Assembly: GCF_014205835.1 (NCBI RefSeq)
Contig: NZ_JACHCQ010000022.1
Coordinates: forward strand, 50,009 to 114,008
Origin: Pedobacter sp. AK013
GTDB taxonomy: Bacteria; Bacteroidota; Bacteroidia; Sphingobacteriales; Sphingobacteriaceae
Length of the DNA: 64,000 bases
Reading direction: 5' to 3'
Part shown: positions 33,761 to 42,693 of the stretch, in pieces
How positions within the stretch are numbered: the first letter of the stretch is position 1
How the letters are laid out: each line of letters starts with the position of its first letter
Made by a program: the position numbers and the translations under genes
The notes under the pieces: model-generated
What the model was told of the DNA's origin: nothing
Databases searched by the model: none
The model's input: only the letters and a program-made list of their open reading frames with translations

Positions 33761-34377
33761 GACAGACCCCTCGGTAAACTCAAAATGCATAGGATTTATT
33801 TTTTCACGACTCACTCGTCCCCCTTCTGAAGGGGGCAGGGGGATGACGTTGCTCCCAATCTGTTATGAAATTCTGAATCGTCCTATTCACATTCTCAATA
33901 TCGTTCATTACCTCATCATCGCTAAACCTTAGCACATGAAAACCCAATGTTTTCAAAATGCTTTCACGTACTCGATCTTTTTCAAATTGACCTTCCCATT
34001 CATGTGAAAGTCCATCAACCTCGATAACTAATTTTAAATCTTTTGAGAAAAAATCTGCAATATAATTTGCGATCGGTCGCTGTCTTAAAAAAGAATATCC
34101 CAACATTTTTTTATTCCTCAACAATTCACACCACATTCTTATCTCTGCTTTTGTACTATCATTTCGATGGCCTCTCGCATAAGTTTTTAATTTAGAATTA
34201 TTCTGGTTGTTATCCATTGCGTTTTAAACCTTTTCTTAGAAAGGAAAATGAAGATAGCAATCGATTTGCGTTTTTAATTAATCTTTTAAATTAATCTAAT
34301 CTTCATCCCCCTTGCCCCTTTCAAAGGGGGACAGACTTCCCGATAAATTCAAAATGCATCGGATTTATTTTTTCACG
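33761..34377. mobile_element. DUF559 gene bracketed by direct and inverted repeats
   Basis: A 48-nt segment (33761-33808, GACAGACCCC ... TTTTTTCACG) recurs in the same orientation at 34330-34377 with 42 of 48 matches. Just inside are inverted copies of a palindromic sequence, 33817-33848 (GTCCCCCTTCTGAAGGGGGC) and about 34301-34333 (CCCCTTGCCCCTTTCAAAGG). The single gene between has its C-terminal residues encoded by the left arm. This looks like a one-gene cassette. Confidence 0.5.
33804..34217 (-). CDS. DUF559 (Vsr-like) endonuclease domain protein
   Basis: A 137-residue protein of the DUF559/MTES_1575 family, related to very-short-patch repair and PD-(D/E)XK nucleases. Motifs: ARGHRNDSTKAEIRMWCELL with the Glu, RRLR-type RQRPIANYIADFF, KLVIEVDGLSHEWEGQF with the Glu-x-Asp-Gly-x-x-His core, DRVRESILKTLGFHVLRFSDD. 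The last about 14 residues (HPPAPFRRGTSES) are translated from the flanking repeat. The biological role of the family is not known; the setting suggests association with the repeat. Confidence 0.87.
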   Translation of the reverse strand: MDNNQNNSKLKTYARGHRNDSTKAEIRMWCELLRNKKMLGYSFLRQRPIANYIADFFSKDLKLVIEVDGLSHEWEGQFEKDRVRESILKTLGFHVLRFSDDEVMNDIENVNRTIQNFITDWEQRHPPAPFRRGTSES

Positions 34378-34385
34378 GTTAACTT

Positions 34386-35066
34386 CTAAGAAAGAATATA
34401 ATCCACAATCGCCTCGCAATGGATTTTAGTGGTATCGAATATTGGCATATCAAAATCATCCTGACTAATAAGCATTGGAATTTCGGTACAGCCCAGAATA
34501 ATACCTTCGGCCCCCTCTGCAACCAGTTCTTTAACAATCTCTACATAACGCGCCTTAGTGTTTTGTAAAATCAACCCTCTGCCCAGTTCTTCTTTTAATG
34601 TATACTGTATATAATTTCGGGTATCCTGCTGTCGGGGAATTAAAACCTCTAATCCGCTATCCTGAAGTTTTTTGATATAGAAATCTTTTTCCATGGTAAA
34701 TATGGTACCCAAAAGGCCAATTTTTCTAAGCCCGGCATTATTTAAAGCTTTAGCGGTTTCAGTGCCAATGTGGATAATAGGCACCGCAATACGACTTTCA
34801 ATTTCATCAGCAAATAAATGGGCTGTATTGGCACATAACACAATAGCCTCTACCCCACTGCTTTTTAAACTCTGGCAGGCATTTAAAAGCAGTTCAAATG
34901 ATCCTTCCCAGGTTTTATCCTGCACATCGCCAAAATTAAGGGAGTAAATTAAACACTCGGCAAAATTTAATCCGCCCAAATGCCTATTTACGCCCTCATT
35001 TATAAATTTATAGTAATCTAAGGTCGATACCCAACTTATTCCGCCGACCAAACCAATTTTTTTCAT
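34386..35066 (-). CDS. Aspartate/glutamate racemase family protein
   Basis: The 226-residue cofactor-independent racemase has both catalytic cysteines, in VLCANTAHL near residue 83 and LGCTEIPML near 194, and the N-terminal IGLVGGISW. Close families are aspartate racemase (RacD/YgeA type) and related amino-acid racemases; D-aspartate for peptidoglycan or broad-spectrum racemisation is possible. It starts 41 nt downstream of the cysS stop codon on the same strand, and may be transcribed with it. Confidence 0.87.
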   Translation of the reverse strand: MKKIGLVGGISWVSTLDYYKFINEGVNRHLGGLNFAECLIYSLNFGDVQDKTWEGSFELLLNACQSLKSSGVEAIVLCANTAHLFADEIESRIAVPIIHIGTETAKALNNAGLRKIGLLGTIFTMEKDFYIKKLQDSGLEVLIPRQQDTRNYIQYTLKEELGRGLILQNTKARYVEIVKELVAEGAEGIILGCTEIPMLISQDDFDMPIFDTTKIHCEAIVDYILS

Positions 35067-35107
35067 GATAAAAACCGACTAATGATTTTTTACTATGAAA
35101 TAATGCT

Positions 35108-36568
35108 TTAAGCCTTACTCCAGGTTGTGCCTTCTTTACCATCTTTAAGCTGAATACCCAATTCCTGCAGGCCAATACGGATACGATCGGAAGTGGCATA
35201 ATCTTTATTGGCTTTTGCTTCAGTTCTTAGGTTAATTACCATATCTAAAACGCCATTTAAGTCATTTCCTCCAGCGTCTTCATCTTTCAATCCTAATATA
35301 TCGAATACGAAATCGTTAATCAGTTGTGTTAATTTTTGTAGGGCTTCGGCAGAAATTTTTCCTTTACCATCGTAAACCGTATTGATAATCCTTACTGCTT
35401 CAAACAATTCGGCAATCAGAATCGGACTGTTAAAATCGTCATTCATGGCATTAACGCATTTTTCTTTCAATGCATCAATATCAAAATCGTTCTGCTCTGA
35501 AACCGATAGTTTATCCAAAAGGCCAATTGCCGACATTAAACGGCGGAATCCTTTTTCTGAGGCATCCAATGCATCGTTAGAGAAGTCTAAAGTACTGCGA
35601 TAATGCGCCTGCAGCATGAAAAACTTCACCGTCATCGGGCTATAACCTTTTTTCAATAAAGGATGATCTCCCGTAAACAACTCCAAAGGAAGAAAACCAT
35701 TACCAGCTGATTTAGACATCCGCGTACCATTTACGGTAAGCATATTGGTGTGCATCCAGTAACGTGCAGGCTGTTTATGGCTACAAGCTTCAGACTGTGC
35801 AATTTCATTGGTATGGTGCGTTGCCGCCAAATCCATTCCACCACCATGAATATCAAATTCGGCGCCCAAATATTTAGCGCTCATGGCCGAGCATTCGATA
35901 TGCCAGCCTGGAAAGCCCATGCCCCATGGCGATTGCCATTGCATTAGCGTTTCTGGTTTCGCTTTTATCCAAAGGGCAAAATCTAACCTGCCACGTTTCT
36001 CATCCTGCCCACCCAGTTCGCGGGTATTGTTCAGCATATCTTCGAGATTGCGGTTGGTTAAAATGGTATAATTGTATTCTTTACTATATTTTTCTACGTC
36101 GAAGTATATATTACCATCAACCTCATAACCGTATCCATTGGCAATAATTACCTTTATCATTTCGATCTGCTCAATAATGTGGCCTGTGGCAGTAGGTTCG
36201 ATACTTGGCGGCAGCGTGTTGAACATACGCAATACATCATGAAAGCCTAAAGTGTATTTCTGCACAATTTCCATTGGCTCAAGCTGCTCTAATTTTGCGC
36301 GTTTTGCAAACTTATCGTCGCCCTCGTCTCTATCGCCCTCTAAATGGCCTGCATCTGTAATATTACGTACATAACGCACTTTATAACCAGCATACTTCAG
36401 GTACCTAAAAATTAAATCGAAAGAAATAAACGTGCGACAATTGCCCAAGTGTACATCACTGTAAACCGTAGGACCGCAAACATACATCCCAACATTGGGT
36501 GCACTAAAGGGTTGAAAAAGTTCTTTTTTGCGCGAAAGCGTATTATAAAGCTGTAAGCCAGTATTCAT
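35108..36568 (-). CDS. cysS: Cysteinyl-tRNA synthetase
   Basis: A 486-residue class I aminoacyl-tRNA synthetase that charges tRNA-Cys. It has the zinc-coordinating cysteine in MYVCGPTVYSD (Cys31), the HIGH-equivalent HLGN at 40-43, GWHIECSAM with another zinc Cys, and the KMSKS-equivalent RMSKSAGNG near residue 284. Length is typical. The ATG at 36568 lies four nt after a TACATTTG promoter box, indicating a leaderless mRNA. Confidence 0.97.
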   Translation of the reverse strand: MNTGLQLYNTLSRKKELFQPFSAPNVGMYVCGPTVYSDVHLGNCRTFISFDLIFRYLKYAGYKVRYVRNITDAGHLEGDRDEGDDKFAKRAKLEQLEPMEIVQKYTLGFHDVLRMFNTLPPSIEPTATGHIIEQIEMIKVIIANGYGYEVDGNIYFDVEKYSKEYNYTILTNRNLEDMLNNTRELGGQDEKRGRLDFALWIKAKPETLMQWQSPWGMGFPGWHIECSAMSAKYLGAEFDIHGGGMDLAATHHTNEIAQSEACSHKQPARYWMHTNMLTVNGTRMSKSAGNGFLPLELFTGDHPLLKKGYSPMTVKFFMLQAHYRSTLDFSNDALDASEKGFRRLMSAIGLLDKLSVSEQNDFDIDALKEKCVNAMNDDFNSPILIAELFEAVRIINTVYDGKGKISAEALQKLTQLINDFVFDILGLKDEDAGGNDLNGVLDMVINLRTEAKANKDYATSDRIRIGLQELGIQLKDGKEGTTWSKA

Positions 36569-36572
36569 ATTG

Positions 36573-36580
36573 CAAATGTA
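36573..36580 (-). promoter_or_regulatory. cysS promoter -7 box, four nt from ATG
   Basis: TACATTTG on the minus strand, then CAAT, then the start codon. Confidence 0.6.
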
Positions 36581-36634
36581 ATATTAAGTTAGAAAGTTAA
36601 AATGATTAAATGATGGAATGTTGCCCATTGCCCC

Positions 36635-36884
36635 GCTTATGATTTTTCTTTAACATTTATCCATGTTGTCAGGTGCCACCTTCTGACTGAAGTAAAATTC
36701 CACTTTATTTTTTTTATTAAGTGTCGGGTAGAAATATCTAATACCAAACAAGATAGTTGCAAGGTTTAAATTATTGTTTTATTATTAGAAAAGGTACGCA
36801 ACTGCTCATCGGTAACAGCAGTCTCTCTTTCCGCTGTAGCTTCGCCGAAGGGGCTCAGGCTGCCGCTTCAATAGGGTTTAGTTT
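36635..36884. repeat. Direct repeat left of GNAT gene (family E containing)
   Basis: Shared with 37451-37634 in the same orientation: GCTTATGATTTTT...TAACATTTA, then GAAAAGGTACnnnACnGCTCATCGG, TCTCTTTCCGCTGTAG and GCCACTTCAATAGGG-like ends. Forms most of the gene-free 36569-36967. Confidence 0.6.
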
Positions 36885-36967
36885 GGTTATTTGTGTACTT
36901 TTGGCTTGTAAACCCATAGAACAAATTTTAAATCCTTATTTTAGGTTTACCTATCAAACATCAATAA

Positions 36968-37399
36968 ATGATTCAGATCAGAGAAATTTCGGAAAAAGAT
37001 GCCGCAAGCGTAGCCATACTTTCTACACAACTGGGTTACGAAAGTGATATCGAGCAAACATCAGCCAGGATTAAACACATCAATAACAGTAACGAAAACT
37101 GTGCATTTGTTGCGGTAGCCGAAAATAAAGTGGTAGGCTGGATTCATGGTTTTTATACACTCAGAATAGAAGCCGATCATTTTGTAGAAATAGGTGGTTT
37201 AATTATAGACGCTCATTATCGTGGCCAGCAAATAGGAAAACAGCTTATTGAACGTGTAAAACTCTGGGCCAAAAAGCATGAAGTGAAAAAACTAAAGGTA
37301 AGGTGTAACACCAAACGCACCGAAAGTCATGGGTTTTACGAGCAGATTGGCTTTAAAGAAAATAAACGACAAATTGCTTTTGAAATGGAGCTGGATTAA
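36968..37399 (+). CDS. GNAT family N-acetyltransferase
   Basis: A 143-residue acetyltransferase. The acetyl-CoA-binding motif A is in RGQQIGKQLIERVKLWAKKH (Arg-x-x-Gln-x-Gly-x), preceded by FVEIGGLIIDAHYRG; the C-terminal SHGFYEQIGFKE matches motif B. The substrate is unknown: small molecules, aminoglycosides or protein termini are all possible. It is flanked on both sides by copies of the same direct repeat, which makes recent acquisition possible. Confidence 0.88.
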   Translation: MIQIREISEKDAASVAILSTQLGYESDIEQTSARIKHINNSNENCAFVAVAENKVVGWIHGFYTLRIEADHFVEIGGLIIDAHYRGQQIGKQLIERVKLWAKKHEVKKLKVRCNTKRTESHGFYEQIGFKENKRQIAFEMELD

Positions 37400-37450
37400 T
37401 TTTTTCGCGTCAGATAGAAATACCTGGCACCATAGGCAATGGTATTGTTA

Positions 37451-37634
37451 GCTTATGATTTTTAGCTAACATTTACAAGCAGCATATTTCATTATTTACC
37501 TTGCCCGAAAGCTTTCAGATTGTTTGTTTTTTTTTTGTGAAAAGGTACTGTACCGCTCATCGGCAAAAGTAGTCCCTCTTTCCGCTGTAGTCCCGATGGA
37601 AAAATCGGGAGCTGCCACTTCAATAGGGTTTAGA
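37451..37634. repeat. Direct repeat right of GNAT gene
   Basis: Second copy of the repeat at 36635-36884; the central part has GTCCCGATGGAAAAATCGGGA where the left copy has TTCGCCGAAGGGGCTCAGG. The region 37400-37793 holds no gene. Confidence 0.6.
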
Positions 37635-37781
37635 TAGCACAACCTACCACGTTTAGGCAACTGAACTTGTGCAACACTAAAGTATACGACTTAGCCACAG
37701 TTAACCGATTTAAACAATTAACCTAACTTATTATTACAACGCTCAAACATTTCTACATTGTAACATTTCAATCCTATTCGT

Positions 37782-37789
37782 TAACTTTG
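37782..37789 (+). promoter_or_regulatory. lipA promoter -7 box, four nt from ATG
   Basis: TAACTTTG, then TATC, then the ATG at 37794; a TTG at 37758-37760 lies 21 nt upstream as a -33 element. Confidence 0.65.
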
Positions 37790-37793
37790 TATC

Positions 37794-38687
37794 ATGATTG
37801 ATTTACCGGTAGTACCTGCTGTAACTGAAGTTAAACGTAAACCAGATTGGTTACGTGTAAAATTGCCTGTTGGTAAAGAATACGCACAAGTTCGCAGTTT
37901 AGTAGACACGCACAAGCTCCATACCATCTGCGAAAGTGGGAATTGTCCTAATATGGGCGAGTGTTGGGGTGCAGGTACGGCAACATTTATGATTTTAGGG
38001 AACATTTGCACACGTAGCTGCTCTTTTTGTGCAGTAGCCACAGGCCGCCCTTTGGCTGTTGATGTAGATGAGCCGAACCGCGTAGCCAATTCGGTAAAAC
38101 TGATGGGTGTTAAACATTGTGTAATCACTTCGGTAGATCGAGATGATTTAAAAGATGGTGGCTCAATTATCTGGGCAGAAACCTTACAGGCTATCCGGAG
38201 AGAAAGTCCAATTACCACTTTAGAAACCTTAATCCCTGATTTTAAAGGTCAGTGGGATAATTTATACCGCGTATTAGAAGAAAGACCTGAAGTGGTTTCG
38301 CACAATATGGAAACGGTTAAGCGTTTAACCAAACAAGTAAGGATTCAGGCTAAATACGACAGGAGTTTAGAAGCACTAAAAAGAATTTCTGAATTTGGTT
38401 TAAGAACAAAAACCGGAATTATGCTAGGATTAGGCGAAACCGAAGAAGATATTTTCGAAGCTATGGACGACCTGGTTGCCAATGGCGCGCATATTTTAAC
38501 ATTGGGTCAGTATTTACAGCCAACACGCAACCACCACCCGGTTGTAGACTGGATACACCCTGATACTTTTGCCATGTACAAAGAAGTTGGCTTGGCAAAA
38601 GGCTTAAAATATGTTGAAAGCGGGCCATTGGTACGTTCATCTTACCATGCAGAAAAACACCTTTTCCCTATTGATGGGATAGCATAA
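37794..38687 (+). CDS. lipA: Lipoyl synthase
   Basis: LipA inserts two sulfur atoms into octanoyl groups bound to lipoyl domains of 2-oxoacid dehydrogenases and the glycine cleavage H protein. The 297-residue radical-SAM protein has both iron-sulfur sites: auxiliary-cluster cysteines 46, 51 and 57 (CESGNCPNMGEC) and radical-SAM CxxxCxxC at 72, 76 and 79 (CTRSCSFC), plus the C-terminal GPLVRSSYHAE with the conserved Arg-x-x-Ser. It is preceded by a promoter four nt before the ATG, suggesting leaderless translation. Confidence 0.97.
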   Translation: MIDLPVVPAVTEVKRKPDWLRVKLPVGKEYAQVRSLVDTHKLHTICESGNCPNMGECWGAGTATFMILGNICTRSCSFCAVATGRPLAVDVDEPNRVANSVKLMGVKHCVITSVDRDDLKDGGSIIWAETLQAIRRESPITTLETLIPDFKGQWDNLYRVLEERPEVVSHNMETVKRLTKQVRIQAKYDRSLEALKRISEFGLRTKTGIMLGLGETEEDIFEAMDDLVANGAHILTLGQYLQPTRNHHPVVDWIHPDTFAMYKEVGLAKGLKYVESGPLVRSSYHAEKHLFPIDGIA

Positions 38688-38801
38688 TTACAGTATTAAG
38701 CGACCCTTGTTAAAATGTTTTATAAGGCACTCCTATACGGAATACGTTTATAAAACATTTTTTTGTTTTTGCTGTTCTGTGTTGTATCTTAGTAACCAAT
38801 A

Positions 38802-39353
38802 GTGACTGCATTAAAAAAATTAACCCTAACCGAGCCCGAACTTGTTCAAGCACTGCATTCAAAAGATCCTGCGGTTCTAAAAACACTGTACAGCATGTAC
38901 TCATCAGCGCTTTATGGCGTTATTTCGCGCATTATCACCCATACAGAGCTTGCTGAAGATGTGCTACAAGAAACTTTTGTAAAAATCTGGCAGTCTGCTG
39001 CACACTATGATCATACTAAAGGACGTTTGTTTACGTGGATGATGAATATTGCCCGCAATTTATCGATCGACAAACTACGTTCTAAAGATTTTAAGAATTC
39101 ACTCAAAAACCAAGATATAGAAAATAACGTAAATTTCGTTGATGAACAAAACAAGGTAACGTTTAACCCTGATATTCTTGGAGTTAAGCAACTTGTAGAT
39201 AGCCTTAAACCGGATCTACAAGCAGTTCTTGATTTAGTTTATTATAAAGGTTTTACCCATGTGGAAGCCGCAGAAAAGTTAGATCTGCCATTAGGTACGG
39301 TGAAAACCCGGATCCGTTTGGCCATTATTGAATTGAGAAGGAATTTTAATTGA
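38802..39353 (+). CDS. ECF-type RNA polymerase sigma factor
   Basis: The 183-residue sigma-70 family protein (GTG start) has region 2 (LYSMYSSALYGVISRIIT, AEDVLQETFVKIWQSA, GRLFTWMMNIARNLSIDKLR) and region 4 (LDLVYYKGFTHVEAAEKLDLPLGTVKTRIRLAI) with a helix-turn-helix. In this SigK-like class the partner is an RskA-type anti-sigma, found immediately downstream with an overlapping stop/start. It probably responds to an envelope or redox signal; the signal is unknown. Upstream TATCTTAG with TTG is a possible promoter. Confidence 0.9.
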   Translation: MTALKKLTLTEPELVQALHSKDPAVLKTLYSMYSSALYGVISRIITHTELAEDVLQETFVKIWQSAAHYDHTKGRLFTWMMNIARNLSIDKLRSKDFKNSLKNQDIENNVNFVDEQNKVTFNPDILGVKQLVDSLKPDLQAVLDLVYYKGFTHVEAAEKLDLPLGTVKTRIRLAIIELRRNFN

Positions 39354-40213
39354 GCGTGGAAAATTTAAAAGCATATATAGAATCTGGAGTACTTGAGCTG
39401 TACGTTTTAGGTGATTTATCTCCTGAAGAAACGTTGCAGGTAGAGGAAATGGCATCTCAATACCCCGAGGTTAGAGATGAAATAGCTGCCATTGAGCAAG
39501 CTATGGAGCAATATGCTATACAAAATGCTGTAGAACCATCTGCAGATGTAGAAACAAGATTATTCGAAAAGTTGGGTTTAAGTGAAGTTGAAGAGGATGT
39601 GAATGTTCAACCCGAGCCCATTTATACAGAAGAACCAAGAATTATACGTTTAGATGGAAGTGATGCCAAAGTAAGAACTTTGCGTTACGCCTTAGTTGCT
39701 TGTATAGCTTTATTGGTAGTAAGTACGGCTGCATTGTTTATTACCTATAACAAGCTAAATGCTGCACACCAGCAAATTGCTAGTTTAAACCTTGATAAAC
39801 AAAAATTTGCTGGTATAGTAAGCAAATTAGAATTTGAAAACCAAGGTTTAGATAACATGGCTGCAATGGCCGATAGCAAAGAATGGGCAACCATCAGAAT
39901 GGCTGGCCAGGCTTTTAGCCCTACTTCTAAAATGAAAGTTTACTGGAACAAGAAAGATAAAAGTGTGCTGATTAATTATGTAGCTATGGATTTACCCAAA
40001 ACCGATGCAGAACATCAATATCAGCTGTGGGCTTTGGTAAATGGGAAACCCGTAAGTTTAGGCGTATTCGGAAAAACCGATTCGACGAACAACGAGGCAT
40101 TGGTAAAAATGCAGGCCATTCAAGAAGCGCAGGCTTTTGCAGTAACCTTAGAGCCAGTGGGCGGAAGCGTTAACCCAACAATGGATAAGTTAACCGTAAT
40201 GGGTGGTGTTTAA
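39350..40213 (+). CDS. RskA-like anti-sigma factor
   Basis: The 287-residue protein has a cytoplasmic N-domain of about 100 residues (ELYVLGDLSPEETLQVEEMA), one transmembrane helix at about 112-133 (LRYALVACIALLVVSTAALF), a coiled-coil-like stretch and a periplasmic RskA C-domain (MKVYWNKKDKSVLINYVAMD, QYQLWALVNGKPVSLGVF). The TTG start shares bases with the sigma stop codon (TTGA), a coupling arrangement; a GTG two codons on is the alternative. It should hold the upstream sigma factor inactive at the inner membrane. Confidence 0.88.
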   Translation: MSVENLKAYIESGVLELYVLGDLSPEETLQVEEMASQYPEVRDEIAAIEQAMEQYAIQNAVEPSADVETRLFEKLGLSEVEEDVNVQPEPIYTEEPRIIRLDGSDAKVRTLRYALVACIALLVVSTAALFITYNKLNAAHQQIASLNLDKQKFAGIVSKLEFENQGLDNMAAMADSKEWATIRMAGQAFSPTSKMKVYWNKKDKSVLINYVAMDLPKTDAEHQYQLWALVNGKPVSLGVFGKTDSTNNEALVKMQAIQEAQAFAVTLEPVGGSVNPTMDKLTVMGGV

Positions 40214-40239
40214 ATAGAAGTTATTTATTCAAAACATTA

Positions 40240-40268
40240 AATCCCAGCATTTTATCAATGCTGGGATT
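40240..40268 (+). terminator. Terminator of sigma/anti-sigma operon
   Basis: AATCCCAGCAT/ATGCTGGGATT stem with a short T-rich loop, followed by CTGTTTTT. Confidence 0.88.
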
Positions 40269-40289
40269 CTGTTTTTATACCTTCTGAAT

Positions 40290-40355
40290 CGTCACCCTGA
40301 ATTTATTTCAGGGTCTTAACTGCAATAAAGATGCTGAAATAAATTCAGCATGACG
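40290..40355. repeat. REP-like double hairpin, family B
   Basis: Well-formed copy: CGTCACCCTGAATTTATTTC and the mirrored AATAAATTCAGCATGACG at the end. In the gene-free 40214-40589, between convergent genes; the remainder, 40356-40589, shows nothing recognisable. Confidence 0.7.
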
Positions 40356-40589
40356 ACCATCGCATTCACTGGCGTCTTAGTTTGTTTTCTAGCAAACCAA
40401 ACATTAAGATTTGGCCGCACATTTCACCTCTTCATAGGACTATACCAAAACACATTGCCCGCCAAAAAACTCTAACTGGAAAGATTCGACACTTCCTCTT
40501 CCGATAAACGAACCGAAAATTATAAACAAGAACTATAGTACATTAATAGCGTTTTTTTCACAATTGAGGCTAGGCACGTGGTAAATAAA

Positions 40590-42086
40590 CTATGTAGATA
40601 TGAGCACTTTAATTTCTTTTGATATCCTGGCTGCAACCTGCGATGCGGTAACCACAAATTGTTCGTGCGCTAAATAATCGCCAGCTTTTCCATGAATGTA
40701 GCACGCCAGAATAGCGGCATCTGTTACCGAATACCGCTGTGCTACAAAGCCTGCAATAATACCGGTAAGAACATCGCCCATTCCGCCTTGCGCCATAGCC
40801 GGATTGCCCGTAGGATTGATAAGCACCTTACCTGCGGGCAGGCAGATAAAAGTATACTGGTTTTTAAGCACGATAATGATCTTCTGTTTTCTGGCCCGTG
40901 CTGCAGCTGTTTGCACCCTGTCCCACCAATTATCATGTTCACCAAATAACCGATCGAACTCTTTCACGTGAGGGGTGATAATGCTATTTGCGGCAATTTT
41001 AGCAATCAAGTCGGGCCGTTCGCCCAAGATATTTAAAGCATCTGCATCAATGATCATTGCTTGGTTGGCCATAATCAAACTTTCCAGGAGTTTTTCATTT
41101 TCAGCTTCGGTACCTAAGCCAGGGCCGATAGCAATTGCTTGGTATTTCTTTGGATTCCCTATCCTGGTGTATTCATCCCTTGGCAATGCCATTACCTCTG
41201 GTAAAGTGGCATTTAAGGCGGTAAATCCACCCTGTGGAATACACGCGGTAATTAATCCTGCCCCTGCGCGTAAACAAGCCGCCGAAGAAAGCAAAGCCGC
41301 ACCCATGGTATTGCTATTGCCTGCAATAATCAATGCGTGGCCGTAAGTACCTTTATGGCTGAACAATTTTCGGGGCCGCAGAATGTTCTCAATATCATTT
41401 TCTTCCACTAAATAAAAATCTGCCTCTTGCTTCTGGATAAAAGCCTCATCCAGATCAATATCAACCACCTCATATTTTTCTGTCGCCATGGCTGACTCAG
41501 GGAAGAAAAAATTAATCTTAGGCCGTTGAAAGCAAATTGTTTTATAGGCTTTTATGCCATTATAATCTTTAGCGAGTTTACCTTCAGCAAAAAAGCCTGT
41601 GGGTATGTCAACCGCATATACTTTTTTATTCAGCTTGTTAATGGCCTGAACAAGCGCTTCAAATTCTCCGCTTAAAGGTTTATTTAGGCCAGAGCCTAAA
41701 ATCGCATCAATAATTAAATCGGCTTTCAGATTTTTTAAATCGGAAGCCTGATTAACGATTGTTTTTTTACAGCGTGTTTCCTCAATCCGTTGCAGGTTGA
41801 TCGCAAAATCGTCGCTCTGTTTTTTACTGAAGTTGACGATGTAAATTTTTAAATTCTCATACCCGTTTGCGAGAAGCAAATGTGCAATAGCCAGTCCATC
41901 TCCCCCATTATTTCCTTTTCCGCAGATTATGGCCACGCTTTTATTGGTATCGAACTCATCTCTTAAAAAAGTTTGAACAAAAGCCTTTGCAGCTTTTTCC
42001 ATCAGGTCGAGAGAAGCAATGGGTTTATTGACAATCGTAAACTGATCAGCACTGCGCATTTGGGCAGAAGTAAGCAATGTTCGCAT
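40590..42086 (-). CDS. nnr: Bifunctional NAD(P)H-hydrate epimerase / ADP-dependent dehydratase
   Basis: This 498-residue enzyme repairs NAD(P)HX, the hydrated form of NAD(P)H. The N-terminal half (about 1-215) is the YjeF_N epimerase, with CGKGNNGGDGLAIAHLL near residue 55 and VDIPTGFFAEG. The C-terminal half (about 225-498) is the ribokinase-like dehydratase with GTYGHALIIAGNSNTMGAAL, GPGLGTEAEN, ITPHVKEF and NPAMAQGGMGDVLTGIIAG carrying the catalytic aspartate. Both domains appear intact. A TATCTTAG box at 42098-42091 lies four nt from the start. Confidence 0.95.
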   Translation of the reverse strand: MRTLLTSAQMRSADQFTIVNKPIASLDLMEKAAKAFVQTFLRDEFDTNKSVAIICGKGNNGGDGLAIAHLLLANGYENLKIYIVNFSKKQSDDFAINLQRIEETRCKKTIVNQASDLKNLKADLIIDAILGSGLNKPLSGEFEALVQAINKLNKKVYAVDIPTGFFAEGKLAKDYNGIKAYKTICFQRPKINFFFPESAMATEKYEVVDIDLDEAFIQKQEADFYLVEENDIENILRPRKLFSHKGTYGHALIIAGNSNTMGAALLSSAACLRAGAGLITACIPQGGFTALNATLPEVMALPRDEYTRIGNPKKYQAIAIGPGLGTEAENEKLLESLIMANQAMIIDADALNILGERPDLIAKIAANSIITPHVKEFDRLFGEHDNWWDRVQTAAARARKQKIIIVLKNQYTFICLPAGKVLINPTGNPAMAQGGMGDVLTGIIAGFVAQRYSVTDAAILACYIHGKAGDYLAHEQFVVTASQVAARISKEIKVLIST

Positions 42087-42090
42087 ATAA

Positions 42091-42098
42091 CTAAGATA
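42091..42098 (-). promoter_or_regulatory. nnr promoter -7 box candidate, four nt from ATG
   Basis: TATCTTAG on the minus strand (one mismatch to TAnnTTTG), then TTAT, then ATG. Confidence 0.45.
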
Positions 42099-42254
42099 AG
42101 ATTATACAGCTATAATGCAAAAGACAGGATTTTGTTTGTTTTTTATACCCAACAGGCTAATCTTCCAAAATAATTTAAAATACTATCTTTTAATTTTTAT
42201 ACCTTTTGCCAATCTTTAGCGTTGTCTATTGAATTAAATTAAATCTCAAAAACA

Positions 42255-42662
42255 ATGAATCAAAAACCATCGAATGCATTCGTGGCTGCCGCCTGGATTG
42301 CATTAGGTATCGGAATGATCGGCTTTATTGTAGGCCTGTGGCGTTCTGATATGCTTCTCAATGAAAAAGGATATTATTTTACCGTATTGATGTTTGGCCT
42401 TTTCGCTGTAATTTCTTTACAAAAAGCTGTTCGCGATAAATTGGAAGGAATTCCGGTTACTGAAATTTATTATGGCCTGAGCTGGTTTTCTACCCTCTTA
42501 ACCATTACTTTATTGGTAATCGGTTTGTGGAATGCTACTTTGTTGCCCAGCGAAAAAGGGTTTTATGCCTTTGCCTTTTTACTCTCGCTTTTTGGCGCCA
42601 TTACGGTGCAGAAAAATACAAGAGACAGCCAGATTGCGAATAAAAACCGTGATTCGGAATAG
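42255..42662 (+). CDS. YiaA/YiaB family inner membrane protein
   Basis: The 135-residue product has four transmembrane helices arranged as two copies of the YiaA/B two-helix unit: AWIALGIGMIGFIVGLWRSDMLLNEKGYYF and LSWFSTLLTITLLVIGLWNATLLPSEKGFYAF, each followed by a G...Q(K)xxRD loop (SLQKAVRDK, TVQKNTRDS). Function is unknown in the family. It has its own terminator and is separate from the downstream ethanolamine gene set. Confidence 0.85.
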   Translation: MNQKPSNAFVAAAWIALGIGMIGFIVGLWRSDMLLNEKGYYFTVLMFGLFAVISLQKAVRDKLEGIPVTEIYYGLSWFSTLLTITLLVIGLWNATLLPSEKGFYAFAFLLSLFGAITVQKNTRDSQIANKNRDSE

Positions 42663-42693
42663 CCAAAACAGCATATTCTTAACGAATTTATTG

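Noticed and set aside
36757..37047. Plus-strand open frame upstream of the GNAT gene
   Set aside because: Repeat-derived and overlaps the GNAT start out of frame.
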